Shown in pieces: positions 21,923-33,935 of a stretch of 64,000 nucleotides of DNA. Source of the DNA: Epiperipatus broadwayi (lineage: Eukaryota > Onychophora > Udeonychophora > Euonychophora > Peripatidae); the NCBI GenBank assembly GCA_028023455.1, contig JAQFVV010006215.1, forward strand, positions 1,872,580-1,936,579, in the 5' to 3' direction. The position numbers were made by a program, and so were the translations under genes. Every line of letters starts with the position of its first letter. Position 1 is the stretch's first letter. The notes beneath the pieces are model-generated. The model was not told the DNA's origin. It ran no database searches and saw nothing but the letters and a program-made list of their open reading frames with translations.

Positions 21923-24900
21923 TAGATGATGAAAACAGTACAACTAAAATACCATCATCACAAACTTTCAGGAAAACACTAAATATTAATATTAAATTGC
22001 GTGTGTGTGTTCCTTAATTATGTGTACATCCAAGTGGTTTCAAATCAAAAGAAAAACAACATTTTAAAGTGAGAATGTTGAATTAGAAAAAAAATTAAAA
22101 AGAAAAACGAATTGCATTTAAAATAAGTGTTAATGAATATTTTTTCTACAAAAACAGGGAGGAGGGGAGGCAGTATTACATTAGTAAAAATATACAGTAA
22201 GAAAAATAAACTTGGCGTATGTTTTAGAAAATTTGAACAATTAGATTTTTTTCTTTTAAAATAAGTTGATTTTTTTTTTCTAAAGTTGACTGATTTACAA
22301 AAGGCATTAAGCCTTTTCTTACTCTGGGGTACAGTAATCTTTATGTTCAATTAAATAATTTATAATTAAACATTGCTTTTAATTTGAATAATTTTACATA
22401 AGTAATAAACATAAATGTACAGTATTATAATACAAATGTTAAAAAAATGAAACTTCTGCATAAGAATATAAACTCTTAAATTCAAATTTAGTTTCACTTT
22501 CTCTTTCTTTTTGCTGTACTGTACTTTTTAAACAGTGAAAATATGCTTTTTTTTCCTAGTGATATAAAACTTTTCTTTTAGATACCATATTTAGTCATCA
22601 TCGCCATGAAAAAATCAAGAAAATCTTTGAGGTTGAAAACCAATGTGGATATTTTACGTGGTCGACTGGAACCGACCAATTTTTTTTCCATAGACACCCA
22701 TTATAAATATGTATTCTCTATATGATATTCTTGCTTAATGATGAGTTTTGGAGGACCAATTGCCATCGCTAAGCAGGGTAAAAGTGTATATTATAACAAA
22801 TATTAAGTTTGTAATAAAATAAAACTGAAGTTAACCATATAAAAGTAAACATATTAACTACTAATTATATTTAGTTGACGTCAGCTTAGGTCATATATAT
22901 ATTGTAACCTTACAGATAAATTGGCTATTATAATAAAAAAACTGTAAAAATTTTATTGGCTTTAATTTTTATAATTAAGCAAATATTTTCATTGCTGTCA
23001 TTGGTTGTACATCATAGAGTATTCTATATCAAGTAAAAAAGTCTCTCGTTAATGCTTAAGAGAAAATATAATTTTATAAAGCTTTTTTTTTTAAATGGCT
23101 TCTCAAACAGATTTTATGATCAATGCTTGTATATTTGTATAAAAAAAAATATATACGCTTAGATTTTGTCATTATTCTTATTAAGAAATAAAGCTATTGA
23201 ATTGTATAAATAAACAGGTCACAGACATAAAATAATAATTCAAAATAGAATAGAATTATAAATCTAATATTATAACACTAAAATATTTTAAAGTAAAGTA
23301 CAGTAATTATATTTTAAATTACATTTGTATTCATGTGTAAAACAGAGTTCTTACATTTTATATTTTGTGTGCGTGCATGAAAGCTTATGTACTTATATTT
23401 AGCAAAAATTGATTTAGTTTCCTAGAATATTTATTAAATAATATTTATTAAAAAGTCAATTTAAATTTAATTGAAATAAATATCTGAAAAGTTTACAGTT
23501 CATAATTTATTTATTTTAAAACCCAGAAATAAAAGTGAAGCAATTGAGAAAGATTGAAATTATTTCTTTTTTTTTTCCATTTTTAAACGTTGTTCATAAA
23601 GTTTTGCCGTTAGATTCGATTATTTTCCTGGCTAGCTTTTCCAAATTTTATCGGAAAAAACAGGAAAACTCAATGCATAATTGTAAATCTATTGAATCCA
23701 GACATCAGCTGATCAGATGGGTATAAAAGCTGAATTTTGGAAAAACCAGACAGTATTTACAAAATTCAATTGCTAAGCAGATTAAAATTTTTAAATAGTC
23801 ATTTTGTTTGCCATCCATATCATGATCAGCTAGGTTAACCAGGCTAGGTATTTTGTCTTTGCTAGACAAAATGACTTTCCATTGTACTAAGAAAAAGATG
23901 AACATCAACAGATAAATCATAAATTATCATTAATTACTTATTATTTCAAGAAATCTCATTTATTGTAGTCAACTGCTAATGAAAAATGGACAATTTGATT
24001 TATGGAATGCTGTCTCGTGACTTTAACAATAAATCACTGGATTTTTTCAATTGGAAGTAATAGTAAATAGTTAATATATTTGAAAAATTATATTTATCAA
24101 AATCAAATATGTTGCTTATATTTATTCACAAAATATTGTAAAATAATTGTTTTCTTCACCTCAAATAAATATGTATATTATTCTCAATATTGGGAATTTA
24201 TCTCATCTTTAATTATGAAAGACAAAACTTTAAATAATATTTTTTCAACTCAAATATGCTCTATAAACTTCATCGCTTGGAGAAATGCTTAACTTTAATT
24301 CAAAAATTAAAGAAAATCACTCTGTTTATGAATGATAAATGATTTGTTTGATCATAGATTTGATCAGAACTATTAGCAACATGGACAAATATTAAATATG
24401 ATAAACATCACATTTATAAGCATTCCTTAAAACAGATTGATGTGTTGAATATAGCTTACCTTAGATTATCAAGTATGCTAAGTGGAATTTATTAATCTTT
24501 ATGTTTCGTTCCAGAATGAGATAAAATTCTAAATCATTATAATTGTAGGAGTATAAACCATGGATTATTTAATGCACTTTATTATAATTGCTTCTTTCTT
24601 AGTTAGTTGTTGTTGGTGGTATTGTTGTTTTTATTATTATTAATGTAATAAAGAATGCAACAGTGTCCTCATATATTATTATATTAATGTACAGATAATA
24701 TTTTATTTAATATTATTATTGATGATATTGAATGAGATTAAATGTGATTTACCTTAGGTTTAGGTTGTATAAATGCAAGTGATTATTAAACTTATATAAA
24801 ACATTGCTATATTGCAATTATTATATGTTTTACGGGTTTTTAAGTTTCAATCTCAAAGTTAAATGGAATTAATCATCCTTATTTAGATGAGTGGATCTAT

Positions 24901-25754
24901 AAGGAGCATTTTGTGTATCACTCTTATATATCTGTATTATTTTTTAAATGTTAAATAGTATGTAATAAGACATCCTAATGATCTAGTTATAGTTTGTTAA
25001 TAGAGTCTTACTCCTAATGCTTAAGCCTAAAAATGAATCCAGTAAAGGATCTTAAGGTTAAATAAATAAAACCTATATTGTAAATATTGTTTGGATATGC
25101 TAAGTAATAATTGCATTTGCTTCTTTCTCCATAATTATCAAATGAGAATTGAACAATAATTGATTAGTTAGTGAAACAAACTAATTAAGGACTACATAGA
25201 GCATTTATCATTTATCATTATGATGATGATTGTTATCTTCTAGTATTTGAATTGATAATTATTTTGAAATAATAAACAACCTATTCCTATTTAATGTTAG
25301 TGTTTAGGCAACATATACTTTTCATATCCAAAGTTTAGAATTAGATTTAGGAAATAAATATTCATATTTATTAGACATTTTATATAATTTTCTTATTGTT
25401 ATTATTCATTTTAGTATTCATTTTATATTGTGTAATAAAGTAATTGTTAATTTTTTTAATACTTCTCTTTTAATTGATATTAAAGACACATTGTCACTAT
25501 AGATTTGTGAGATAAAAGTCATATTTGAAATATTAGAATCAATGAGAATTAAATATGTCATTATTGTATTAATGCTATCTGAGATACAAAAGCATGGGAT
25601 AAAATGACCTACATAAAATCCTTTTTACATTATCATATCCTAAGATGAGTAAATACATTTTAATATCTTGTATTTATTTTTCTTATTTTATATAACCCTC
25701 TGATAAATCATTAGCCAACTTCATATTTAAAAATTGCTAACCTTTGTGTAAAAC
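21923..25754. other. long A+T-rich stretch, possible decayed DNA element
   Basis: Almost 4 kb without a recognised gene. At 22590-22800 a more complex stretch (gtggtcgactggaaccgacc, later 'gccatcgctaagcagggtaa') resembles the flavour of pogo/Tigger ends, but no inverted partner was found, so no element is called. The rest is simple A+T-rich DNA with short ATT repeats (24600-24750). Confidence 0.4.
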
Positions 25755-25768
25755 CCAGATTAAGTTAC

Positions 25769-25940
25769 AGGTTAGTAATTACACAACGTTTCGAGTAGTA
25801 TTATTCTCCACTCTTCTTCAGGTGTTGCTGGCCTATATGCACAGTGACAATATTCGCTTAGAAGTTGAACTCACACCTTTAGATTTTTGTATATCTAATT
25901 TAAGGCAAACGCTCTACCAACTGAGCTATTCTGTCACAGG
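25769..25940 (-). mobile_element. complete tRNA-headed SINE with ribozyme-like 3' part
   Basis: It is bounded by identical 14-bp flanks ccagattaagttac at 25755-25768 and 25941-25954, so the ends are well defined (172 bp). The minus strand begins CCTGTGACAGAA, then TAGCTCAGTTGGTAGAGCG, a perfect tRNA A-box/D-arm, and GTGTGAGTTCAACTTC as a degraded B box about 45 bp later. The 3' part has CTGAAGA, A, GAGTG...ACTC hairpin, GAAACG (25821-25788), the same hammerhead-like arrangement as at 2323-2350. There is no A-rich tail. Pol III transcription from the internal promoter is expected. The parent tRNA is of the class with a short variable arm, unlike the other SINE family of this window. Confidence 0.75.
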
Positions 25941-26151
25941 CCAGATTAAGTTACTCTTGATTAGTTCTTATAGTAAGAAACATTATATTTGCAAACTATT
26001 TTCATTAAAATGTAATAAAACTAAGAATATGTATATTATTGAATAACCCTGAGAAATTTATTATTTTATTAAATCTGAATCTATTTTTAAATTATAGAAT
26101 TGTTTTAGCTTATGCAGAAATATAAAACTTGTATGTAGGTAATTTCAAGTT

Positions 26152-26240
26152 TATATATATGTCAAATGCATTGACAGGGAAGCAAACCTGGGCCAGCTGC
26201 TTGGAAGGCAGCTATGCTAATCGCTAGCCACCAACACAGT
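26152..26240 (-). mobile_element. tRNA-derived SINE, minus strand
   Basis: Close relative of the copy at 6852-6948: the blocks tgtcaaatgcattgac, gaagc-aacctgggccagctg and ggaaggcagctatgcta are shared almost base for base. Read on the minus strand it gives a 'ttggtggctagcg...tagcatagctgcc' tRNA-like head. No target duplication was seen. Confidence 0.65.
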
Positions 26241-26660
26241 TAAGTTAATAATAGTAGCACTTTCACATTATTGACACAAAGTCGCAACCACTCACTTTTG
26301 GTTAAATATATATACATATAATGAAACTATATAAATTCTTGTTATATTTTTAATGTTTATGTTTTTAATTCATAAAAATCATTAATTTAAACTGTAGTAT
26401 GCAGATAGGTGAATGAAAAAATGAATGGACAAACAGATGGACAAAATAAACAGACAGATATATAACTAGATAATTTCTCAGCTAAAATTTGCAAGAATGT
26501 GTTCTTAAATAACAAAAAGCAGCATGCTTATAAACAAACATAATATCAAATAGAAAATAATGATTTCGACACCAAATTTCAAATCATTCAATTGTGTACA
26601 ATTCAATAATGTGCTTTCTGCTGTCATTTTTTTTCACATGTAACATTTATATTATTAATA

Positions 26661-27190
26661 ACCAATAAACATCACATGATCTCCATTTCTTATGCTTGCT
26701 TATAACTGTTGTTAAAACAGGCAAAACTCACTATACGTATTGCCACACACAGCAAACTAGAGTAATCAATGGATGCCAGAAGGCTTGTGCATAAAATCCC
26801 CATCTAGTTCCTACTCATCCAATATCCACAGACTAGTTTCTGGCTTATGGCCTTCGTCAGTGAGGAGTCTTGGATCTGAGAGCACCACCTACATCTTAGG
26901 ATATAATGCAACCCTCTAGCAGCCACCTTTTATCTCCACTTTACTACAAAATTATGAGTCTTAAATTGAAAACACCTTAATATTTTCAATACAAGCCCAT
27001 CAGCTTATATAGTTATATAGATCTGAACTCAGTCTGGGGATATTGGATGAGTAGGCACTAGATGGGGATTTTATGCACAAGCCTTCTGGCATCCATTGAT
27101 TACTCTATCTTGCTGTGTGTGGCAATACGTATAGTGAGTTTTGCCTGTTTTAACAAAAGTTATAAGCTAGCATAAGAAATGATCATGTGA
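26661..27190. mobile_element. foldback element, family F, copy 1
   Basis: The left terminus ccaataaacatcacatgatc (26662) is mirrored by gatcatgtgatgtttattgg at 27166-27185. Inside the termini are 'aacaggcaaaactcactata', 'gccacacacagcaa', 'agtaatcaatggatgccaga' and 'cccatctag' and their inverses. The right arm is about 150 bp (27037-27190). The central part (26840-27036), with no inverse inside this copy, recurs inverted in the adjoining copy. No transposase. The family recurs at 27191, 27655, 39660, 41480 and more weakly at 51160 and 61208. Confidence 0.7.
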
Positions 27191-27620
27191 TGTTTATTGG
27201 CTTAAAAACAATCCTGCCTAATAGGATAGTGGTGGCTATGGTTATTAAAGAACCAAAGACATCAAAATGTATAGGTACTGAACTGAGTTCAAAACTATCT
27301 GACTATATAAGCTGATGGGCTTGTATTGAAAATATTAAGGTGTTTTCAATTTAAGACTCATAGTTTTGTAGTAAAATGGAGATAAAAGGTGGCTGTTGGA
27401 GGATTGCATTAGATCCTAAGATCTAGGTGCAGTGCTCTCAGATCCAAGGCTCCTTCCTCACTGATGAAGGCCATAAGCCAGAAACTAGTCTAGGGATATT
27501 GGATGAGTAGGCACTAGATGGGGATTTTATGCACAAGCCTTCTGGCATCCATTGATTACTCTAGCTTGCTGTGTGTGGCAATATGTATAGTGAGTTTTGC
27601 CTGTTTTTATATTATTAATA
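27191..27620. mobile_element. foldback element, family F, partial copy 2
   Basis: 27270-27605 is the inverse of 26715-27015 (arms over 300 bp), including 'gatgggcttgtattgaaaat', 'gatccaaggctcct' and 'ccagaaactagtct'. The pair 26661-27605 is therefore a giant inverted repeat. A 15-bp direct repeat tttatattattaata brackets it at 26646-26660 and 27606-27620 and may be a target duplication, although it is simple A+T sequence. Confidence 0.6.
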
Positions 27621-27654
27621 CTAAAAGCATCTCTATTTTCATTGCATAAGTATC

Positions 27655-27820
27655 CTAAATACATAATGTTTTTAAATCAATAAATGTCATATGATTACCA
27701 TTCTTTATGCTTACACAAACTTTTAGCAAAGAGGCAAAACTCTCCATACAGTAATGCCATTACTCTGGCTTGCACTGAGTGGCAATACTATATTGGAGAG
27801 TTTTGCCTTTGTGCTTAATA
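27655..27820. mobile_element. foldback element, family F, short copy 3
   Basis: A compact hairpin: 'gaggcaaaactctccataca' at 27731 pairs with 'ttggagagttttgcctttg' at 27794. The terminus 'aaatcaataaatgtcatatga' at 27674 resembles the family terminus. About 165 bp, no coding content. Confidence 0.55.
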
Positions 27821-28092
27821 TTTTTATACAGTATGTATTGATATATGTGATATATACATATTAGTCTTCACAGTAATAATTTTTGAAATTTTATTTATTA
27901 TATCTACAATTTGGAGTTTGAATCCAGTTCAAAATACATAACTGTGGAGTATTTTTTTTTAGAAAGTAGATTCATAGGCTATCTAATTAGTTATCCAGAA
28001 TTGGTCAGAAAATAGATGTCTATTTTTAGTTAGAGAATAAATATTCTAAGTTAATCTAGATTGTGAGATAAGTGTAGAACACTGATGCAAAA

Positions 28093-28124
28093 GTAATAAT
28101 AATGATGATGATGATGATGATGAT
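28093..28124. repeat. (GAT)n microsatellite
   Basis: A run of ATG/GAT triplets with minor interruption. Confidence 0.8.
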
Positions 28125-28204
28125 AATTAGTAGATATTAATACTGCAATACACATCTCTAAAAATAGTAACTAAGTCCTAATTCTGATTTTAAAAAGGTT
28201 TTAT

Positions 28205-28297
28205 TGTTGGTGGTCGAGTGGTCAGCATAGCTGCCTTACAAGTAGTTGTCCCGGGTTTTCAGGTTCACTTTCCAGCAGATGATTTGACACATGAAAA
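28205..28297 (+). mobile_element. tRNA-derived SINE (family S) with 13-bp target duplication
   Basis: The body starts TGTTGGTGGTCGAGTGGTCA, followed by GCATAGCTGCCTTACAAG, 'cccgggtt--caggttcact' and the family end gacacatgaaaa. The flanks aaaaaggttttat at 28192-28204 and 28298-28310 are identical. The head is a class II (long variable arm) tRNA-like module of the Ser/Leu kind, with A box GGTCGAGTGG and a weakened B box. An internal Pol III promoter is expected. Confidence 0.8.
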
Positions 28298-28310
28298 AAA
28301 AAGGTTTTAT

Positions 28311-28864
28311 ATAAAGAAAATATATACGAGACAAAAATGCAAAAGAATATAACGTTGTGAAATTTAGTGAGCTAAATTTTTTTACATTATATATGTAATT
28401 ATAACTTTTGAAAGCTCGAATATAGATGTAATTAATGTGGAAATTCTAAACTTACGTTTATTGATAGTTGGTTTATACATAGCTTGCTGGGAGATTTTCA
28501 GTACTTCTATATGCACATTATATATGTAAAAAAATTTTTCTCAGAAATACTAAAAGAAAATTACGTGGAAACATTCAAATGAATTTACAACAAAATTGAA
28601 TTTTAAGTAGCAGAAAATATTTTTTAGAATTTATAATATCCTTAAAATATATAATACACGAAATAATTATCAATTAGTAAGATACAAGTTGTCTTAGTGC
28701 AAACTGGAGACTAGAAACAAAACTAAATTACAAAAATACTGCCATTATTTTAAAGTACAATTTTATAAAGTATTATAAAATATTAAATTTTAAAAAAGAG
28801 CCAATAAAAAGATAACTAATATTAGAAATATAAAAAAAAATCAGCAATTTGGAAACAACTTTTT
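28311..28864. other. A+T-rich stretch without recognised gene
   Basis: Nothing recognised. Confidence 0.5.
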
Positions 28865-29230
28865 TAATTTTACTATAAACTCATCAACACTCCTTTAACA
28901 CTTTAAGCAAATAATTTTATTTATTATAACAGTTTCCACTGTACTAGCAGTCTTCTTCAGATCTTAACTTTCCTTCTACCTTCACCTTTCCTCCATCTTT
29001 CTTTTTCATTCTTCCACAATATTCACAAACTTCTTTAGCCTGTTATTCTTTCGTGTATTACCTTATATTTTACATATAATTCTTATCTATTTCTTCTTTC
29101 TCACTCTATATTTTGCTTCTTTTTATATTTCACTATAAACTCATCAACAGTTCTTTAACACTTTATTTAAGCAAATAATTTTATTTATTATAACAGTTTT
29201 GACTGTACTAGCAGTCTTCTTCAGATCTTA
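28865..29230 (-). repeat. two direct copies of a ribozyme-like unit, 264 bp apart
   Basis: The units at about 28865-28968 and 29126-29232 share 'ctataaactcatcaaca', 'tttaacacttta', 'gcaaataattttatttatta', 'taacagttt' and 'gcagtcttcttcagatctta'. On the minus strand each contains CTGAAGA, A, the hairpin (G)ACTG-ctagta-CAGT(C), then GAAAC (first, 28960-28932) or AAAAC (second, 29224-29196). The spacing and direct orientation fit a partial dimer, as produced by rolling or multimeric RNA intermediates, but a simple tandem duplication is equally possible. Confidence 0.55.
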
Positions 29231-29232
29231 AC

Positions 29233-30717
29233 TTTCATTAAGAAATAATACAATAATTTTGTTATTAAAGACAACCCATTAAAATAAATTTGAATATGTA
29301 AAATTTTACAAAATGCTACAGAAAAAAGTTACTAATGAATCTAAAAAAATTAAAACTATGGGAACAATAACGAATCGATAGAAGATAATAAAATTTTGAA
29401 AGCTAAGAAATATCAATTTAACTATGGAATAAAAGTTGCTTCTGCCATAAGAAAAAAAAGATATGAAAAATATGAATGACATGATAATATGTCTAAAAAA
29501 AATTACAAAGATATACAACATGTCTAAAAAGAGTTACAAAGAATTAAAAAAAAAACATAAAAGCAAAGTATTCTTACAATAACAAAATTAATTGAAATGA
29601 TACCTTCTAAATAAAAAGCTGAAATTTGCAACAAAATTCATAAAAAAACGAATTTTTTTTTTTTAATTAATGAAAATTTTATAAATACTGTATTCTCAAA
29701 AAGTTGAAAATAAAAGTTCAAGAATGTATAAATGCTACAATATATTAGAAGATTCAAAGAATGTAATAGGAATAATGATATTTTTTAAAAAAAAAAGATT
29801 TTATAATTTACAGGCTTATCAAATCACCTATAGAGGATTTTAAGCTCAAACCGTCACTAACCCCAAAAACTACTTAAATATAAAAGAGAGTATATTGCAA
29901 TAGATTATATCCAAAAGTATTAAAGGACACTATATAAAATATCAGTGAATATAAATTTTCAGTTTGCATTGAATTTGAAGAGAAATCATTTAATTCTTTA
30001 AGTACTTCTACTATCATTAAAACTTTAGAAAATTAAAAATTCTCTGGCACTGTGATAGATTTGTTATTTCTAGTGAGAGTTTTGTAAGCTTTCAATATTT
30101 TATTTTAGTATTAAATGCTTACTTTATATTAGAATATACTAAATTGGACTAAATTTAATAGAAATTTACAAATGAAATAAATTTAAAAAAATCATATTTG
30201 AACTTTGCAAATATTGAAAAAATAATAATGTATTAAAAACAAAACAGTTTTGGCATTCAACAGTTAGAAGGAGCAGATTGATTTCAATCAATGAACTCTT
30301 TTTTATCCATGTGTTTAAAATATAAACAAATAAATATCAGTATCTGATAAATCCATCAAATTATGTTTTAAAATATCTTTTTTATATATAATTTTATTGA
30401 AATATATTCTAACAGACAGTTGTTGATGAAGTGTTAGTGATCAATTTGAAAAGGCATGTTTATCGGAATACTGTAATTTACTGTGATAACATTATGCTAG
30501 CACTTATAACCTTCTATTTTTTAAAAAATAATATGTAAATATATAAAATAAATGTGTAATCATGTATACTTCTGATTTTTAATAATTATTACACAATTGT
30601 GCACAAATAACTGTGAATCTTACTAAACATCATTAAAAAGATCAATATTTTAGTTATTGAAAATTTTTTCTCAAATTAATCTTGCAAAACACATGAAATC
30701 CAATAATAATGGTCAAA
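29233..30717. other. A+T-rich stretch without recognised gene
   Basis: A frame near 29350-29470 reads YGNNNESIEDNKILKAKKYQ but matches no family I know. The rest is simple A+T-rich DNA. Confidence 0.45.
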
Positions 30718-30730
30718 CTTGCCAGGTTTG

Positions 30731-30837
30731 GTCAAGCATTGTTGGTCAAGAGTTCAGTGACATCTGCTTTACAAGTAGTTTCCCGGATTAGAGGGTTCAT
30801 TTCCCGGCTGATACTATGACACATGGGGAAAAAAAAT
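30731..30837 (+). mobile_element. tRNA-derived SINE (family S) with target duplication
   Basis: The body reads gtcaagcattgttggtcaag, 'agttcagtgacatctgc', 'acaagtagtttcccgga', 'gggttcatttcccggctgat' and 'ctatgacacatgggga' plus an A-run. The flanks ttgccaggtttg (30719-30730) and ttgccaaggtttg (30838-30851) are nearly identical. The head is more diverged than in the copies at 37090 and 38053. Confidence 0.72.
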
Positions 30838-31269
30838 TTGCCAAGGTTTGTTAAAATTTATGTAAAGGGAGGACTGCATTTCTGATTGTCCTGACATCTT
30901 TAGATTTTTTTTCAATTAAAATATCAGAATAAACTATTCATGAATTTTTTGATTTCAAAAAAAAGGTAGTGAAATATCTCAACAGATAGCTGCACAAATA
31001 AGTCAACTTCAGCACTTTTTATTGATTTCTCCATACAAAGTCCTTCATTTTGAGAAAGCAGATAGTTATAACATAAATTCAGTCTATTGTCAAATTTCGA
31101 ATAATCATAATGTAACACTGGCAATTAGATAATATTGTAGCATGATACTATCCATCCCCTCTATTTTACGTCAATTTTATGGAAAGCATTTTCTGATAAA
31201 AATTGGAAGATTGAAAAATAATACTTTGAAATTTCAGAAAATATAACTAGATGTAGTGTGAAATAATAA

Positions 31270-31430
31270 AGTAAAGCTCAAAATTAATATTAAAAAGATT
31301 ACACTGATGTTCAAAGATTTTTTAAAATAGAACAAATTAAGATTGGTAACAATAAATTAGAAGAAATTAACAACTACAAATATCTTGATTAAATTATTGA
31401 TAGAAATCAAAGCATAATAAACTTAATTTA
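31270..31430 (+). pseudogene. LINE reverse transcriptase relic (palm/thumb segment)
   Basis: The plus strand reads KLKINIKKI, matching the 'GLkiN--KT' motif, and about 20 residues later IGNNKLEEINNYKYLD then IIDRNQSI, matching 'v-g--leeV--YkYLG--I'. The order and spacing fit a non-LTR reverse transcriptase just after motif D. Stops interrupt it. No N- or C-terminal parts were found nearby. Confidence 0.5.
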
Positions 31431-32611
31431 ATAGAGAGCATAGTTTGCTACAAAAAAGGGATTAACAATAATACAAATTAATAATAATTACTTACAAATC
31501 TAACTTTATTTAGTGCTATGAATATGGCCTGCCCAGTCAAAAGCAGTGCTAAGCTATAGCTAATTTGTAGTACTGTTAATATTTCCTTTGTAGCGAACTG
31601 TGCTCTGCATTGAATTACAAAACAAAAATAAAATAAGAAAAGATTATAGAGTTAAATAATAAAATTAAATTTAGATGAAGTGTTATTAGTAATAATAGTT
31701 TAAAAGGAAATATGACTACAGCCTGAAAAGGAAGATTTTTTAATAAATATATTCTACTAGTGCTTACATTAATATCAAAAATTAGATATTGATAAAAAGT
31801 TAATATATGGACTGCAGTGCTGTCTGAAATAATAGAAGGAATCAAAATCTAATAAAAAAAAATTCTGTGTAAGAAATAAACACTGACATTTCACCATTAA
31901 ATAAATTTAAAGACACTTAATTCTGATTTTTTATTTTATTTTGCTAGAAAAGGTAACAATGGATTGACAACTGAATTGATGGCTAAAGAAAATTAAAAAA
32001 AGTTATCTGAATGATATGGAGAGATGAAAGTATGGATCCAAAATACTTTGATAAATTTTATCTTGCAATAGATCAATACATATAACAGAAAAATAGATAG
32101 ACAGGTATAGAGACAAATAAACAGATATTGATAAGTGTTATATGAATAACTATATAGATGAACTGATAGAAAGTTATGCAAAATAGATAGTGGTACAGAT
32201 GTATAAGTAGTTGTTAAAAGAAAATAAATTACAGTTTGTCTTATATTTCTAGTCATTTCTTTTGAAATTAAATCATTTTCAAACTAATACTTCTTGCTTC
32301 TCTTCTGATTGCATAGTCCATATTTAATCTTTTTTACTAATTTATTACTCACCCCACTCCTGTTTTTTGCAACATATCATTTAAGCATATTACTATATAT
32401 TTTATTATATCACATTTTATATATCAAATATTTTTTTCTAAATGTACAAAATGTGAATGACCTTTTTATATTTTCTAATATATATATATATTAGGATGCA
32501 TTTTAAATCATCAATACTATTTTTTTTTACTTTATTGTAAACCCAAACTGTTCCTCAAATAAAAATTGATTTAACTGATTAGAAATTTTTCTATATACAT
32601 ATATATTATCT
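31431..32611. other. A+T-rich stretch without recognised gene
   Basis: Many GATA/TAGA-like simple repeats around 32090-32190. No coding signal recognised. Confidence 0.45.
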
Positions 32612-33190
32612 AATGAGCATGTCAATAGCTCTTAACAAGCTTTTCAGACTATCTCTATTTTCAGACTGGTTTTTAATTTCTAGCTTTCCTCAGTGAGGCA
32701 TTAGGATATTCGAGGATTAGATTTAAAATATCACATCAAGCCCAGCACTTTATCTAATGGTTAACTATTAAGTAGAAAATATGCAATTTTCAGACATCAT
32801 ATGTCTTCAAATCCAGCTGTCTAACTTAAATAGCCTTATGGGTCTGAACCAAGTTCAGATACATCATATATTAATAGCTTTAGCAATATAAAATCACCAA
32901 AGCCTTAAGAGCAAAAAATATAATTGCAAACAAATCAAGTCATATGGACCTAATTTATTAAGTTTGTATTACAAATGTTATCTAATGAGCTGCATTTGAA
33001 GATGGTTGTCTGAAAATTTCAGATTTTCTACTTAATAGTTAACCATTAGATAAAATGCTGGGAGTGACCTGGTATTTTAAATCTAATGCTTGAATATCCT
33101 AATGCCTCACTGAGGAAAGCCAGAACCTAGAAACTGGTCTGAGGATAGGGATATTCTGAAAAGCTTGTTAAGAGCTATTGACGTGCTCAT
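32612..33190. mobile_element. foldback element with about 210-bp arms (family F relative)
   Basis: The left arm 32612-32822 (gagcatgtcaatagctctta, 'agcttttcaga', 'ctttcctcagtgaggcatta', 'ggttaactattaagtagaaa') is inverted at 32985-33190. The middle (32823-32984) is single copy. The motif 'actggtttctagg...cctcagtgaggc' near each arm resembles the 'actagtttctggc...cagtgagga' block of family F, so a common origin is likely. No transposase. Confidence 0.7.
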
Positions 33191-33266
33191 TACATAACAT
33201 TTGTAATACAAGATTAATAAATTAGATCATGTGACATATGACATGATTTCTTTGCATATATATATA

Positions 33267-33935
33267 AAGTTACTGTTAACACTAACTGAAATAATCATAC
33301 AAATATATAAACCATTATACAATTACAAATATCCAGTAACGCCCTCTGTTTAATAGTCTATATCTCAATAATAGCGAGCTTCAAAATGATACCAATTTGA
33401 AGTTGTACGCTAAAGGATGTTAAATACTGAAATACAAACTAACTCAAACATCTCTAGAGCATGAAATTTTTAAATAAGCAAACGATCTTAAATTTTTCTA
33501 ATAATTTAACAAACTTACAAACTGTTTTAAAAACAAACTAAACATTAGATTTTAATGTTTAAATAATTCTCCCAAACTAAAAAATAAATAAAGTTACTGT
33601 TAACACTAACTGAAATAATCATACAATTCAGTTAGTGTTAACAATAACTTTATTTTTATTTATAGTTTGGGAGAATTATTTAAAGATTAAAATCTAATGT
33701 TTAGTTTGTCTTTAAAACAGTTTGTAAACTTGTAGTTTATTAGCAAAATTTAAGATCGTTTGCTTATTTAAAAATTTCATGCTCTGTGTTTGAGTTAGTT
33801 TGTATTCCAATATTTAACATCCTTTAGCGTACAACTTCAAATTGGTATCATTTTGAAGCTCGCTATTATTGAGATATAGACTATTAAACAGAGGGCGTTA
33901 TTGGATATTTGTAATTGTATAATGGTTTATATATA
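33267..33935. mobile_element. large palindromic foldback element
   Basis: 33305-33590 is the reverse complement of about 33656-33935, with few mismatches over 280 bp (for example aatatccagtaacgccctct against agagggcgttattggatatt). A 36-bp block starting aaagttactgttaacactaa occurs three times: just left of the left arm (33267), directly at the centre (33591) and inverted (33628-33652). The centre is thus itself a palindrome. No coding content. Confidence 0.75.

Noticed and set aside
22590-22800. Second pogo/Tigger element
   Set aside because: The wording resembles such ends but no inverted partner, TA duplication or transposase fragment was found.
25744-26046. 100-codon plus-strand frame
   Set aside because: It runs antisense through the complete SINE at 25769-25940 and across both target duplications.
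26646-27620. 15-bp target duplication around foldback family F copies
   Set aside because: Not accepted as firm evidence: the repeat is simple A+T sequence and the right terminus lacks about 55 bp present at the left.
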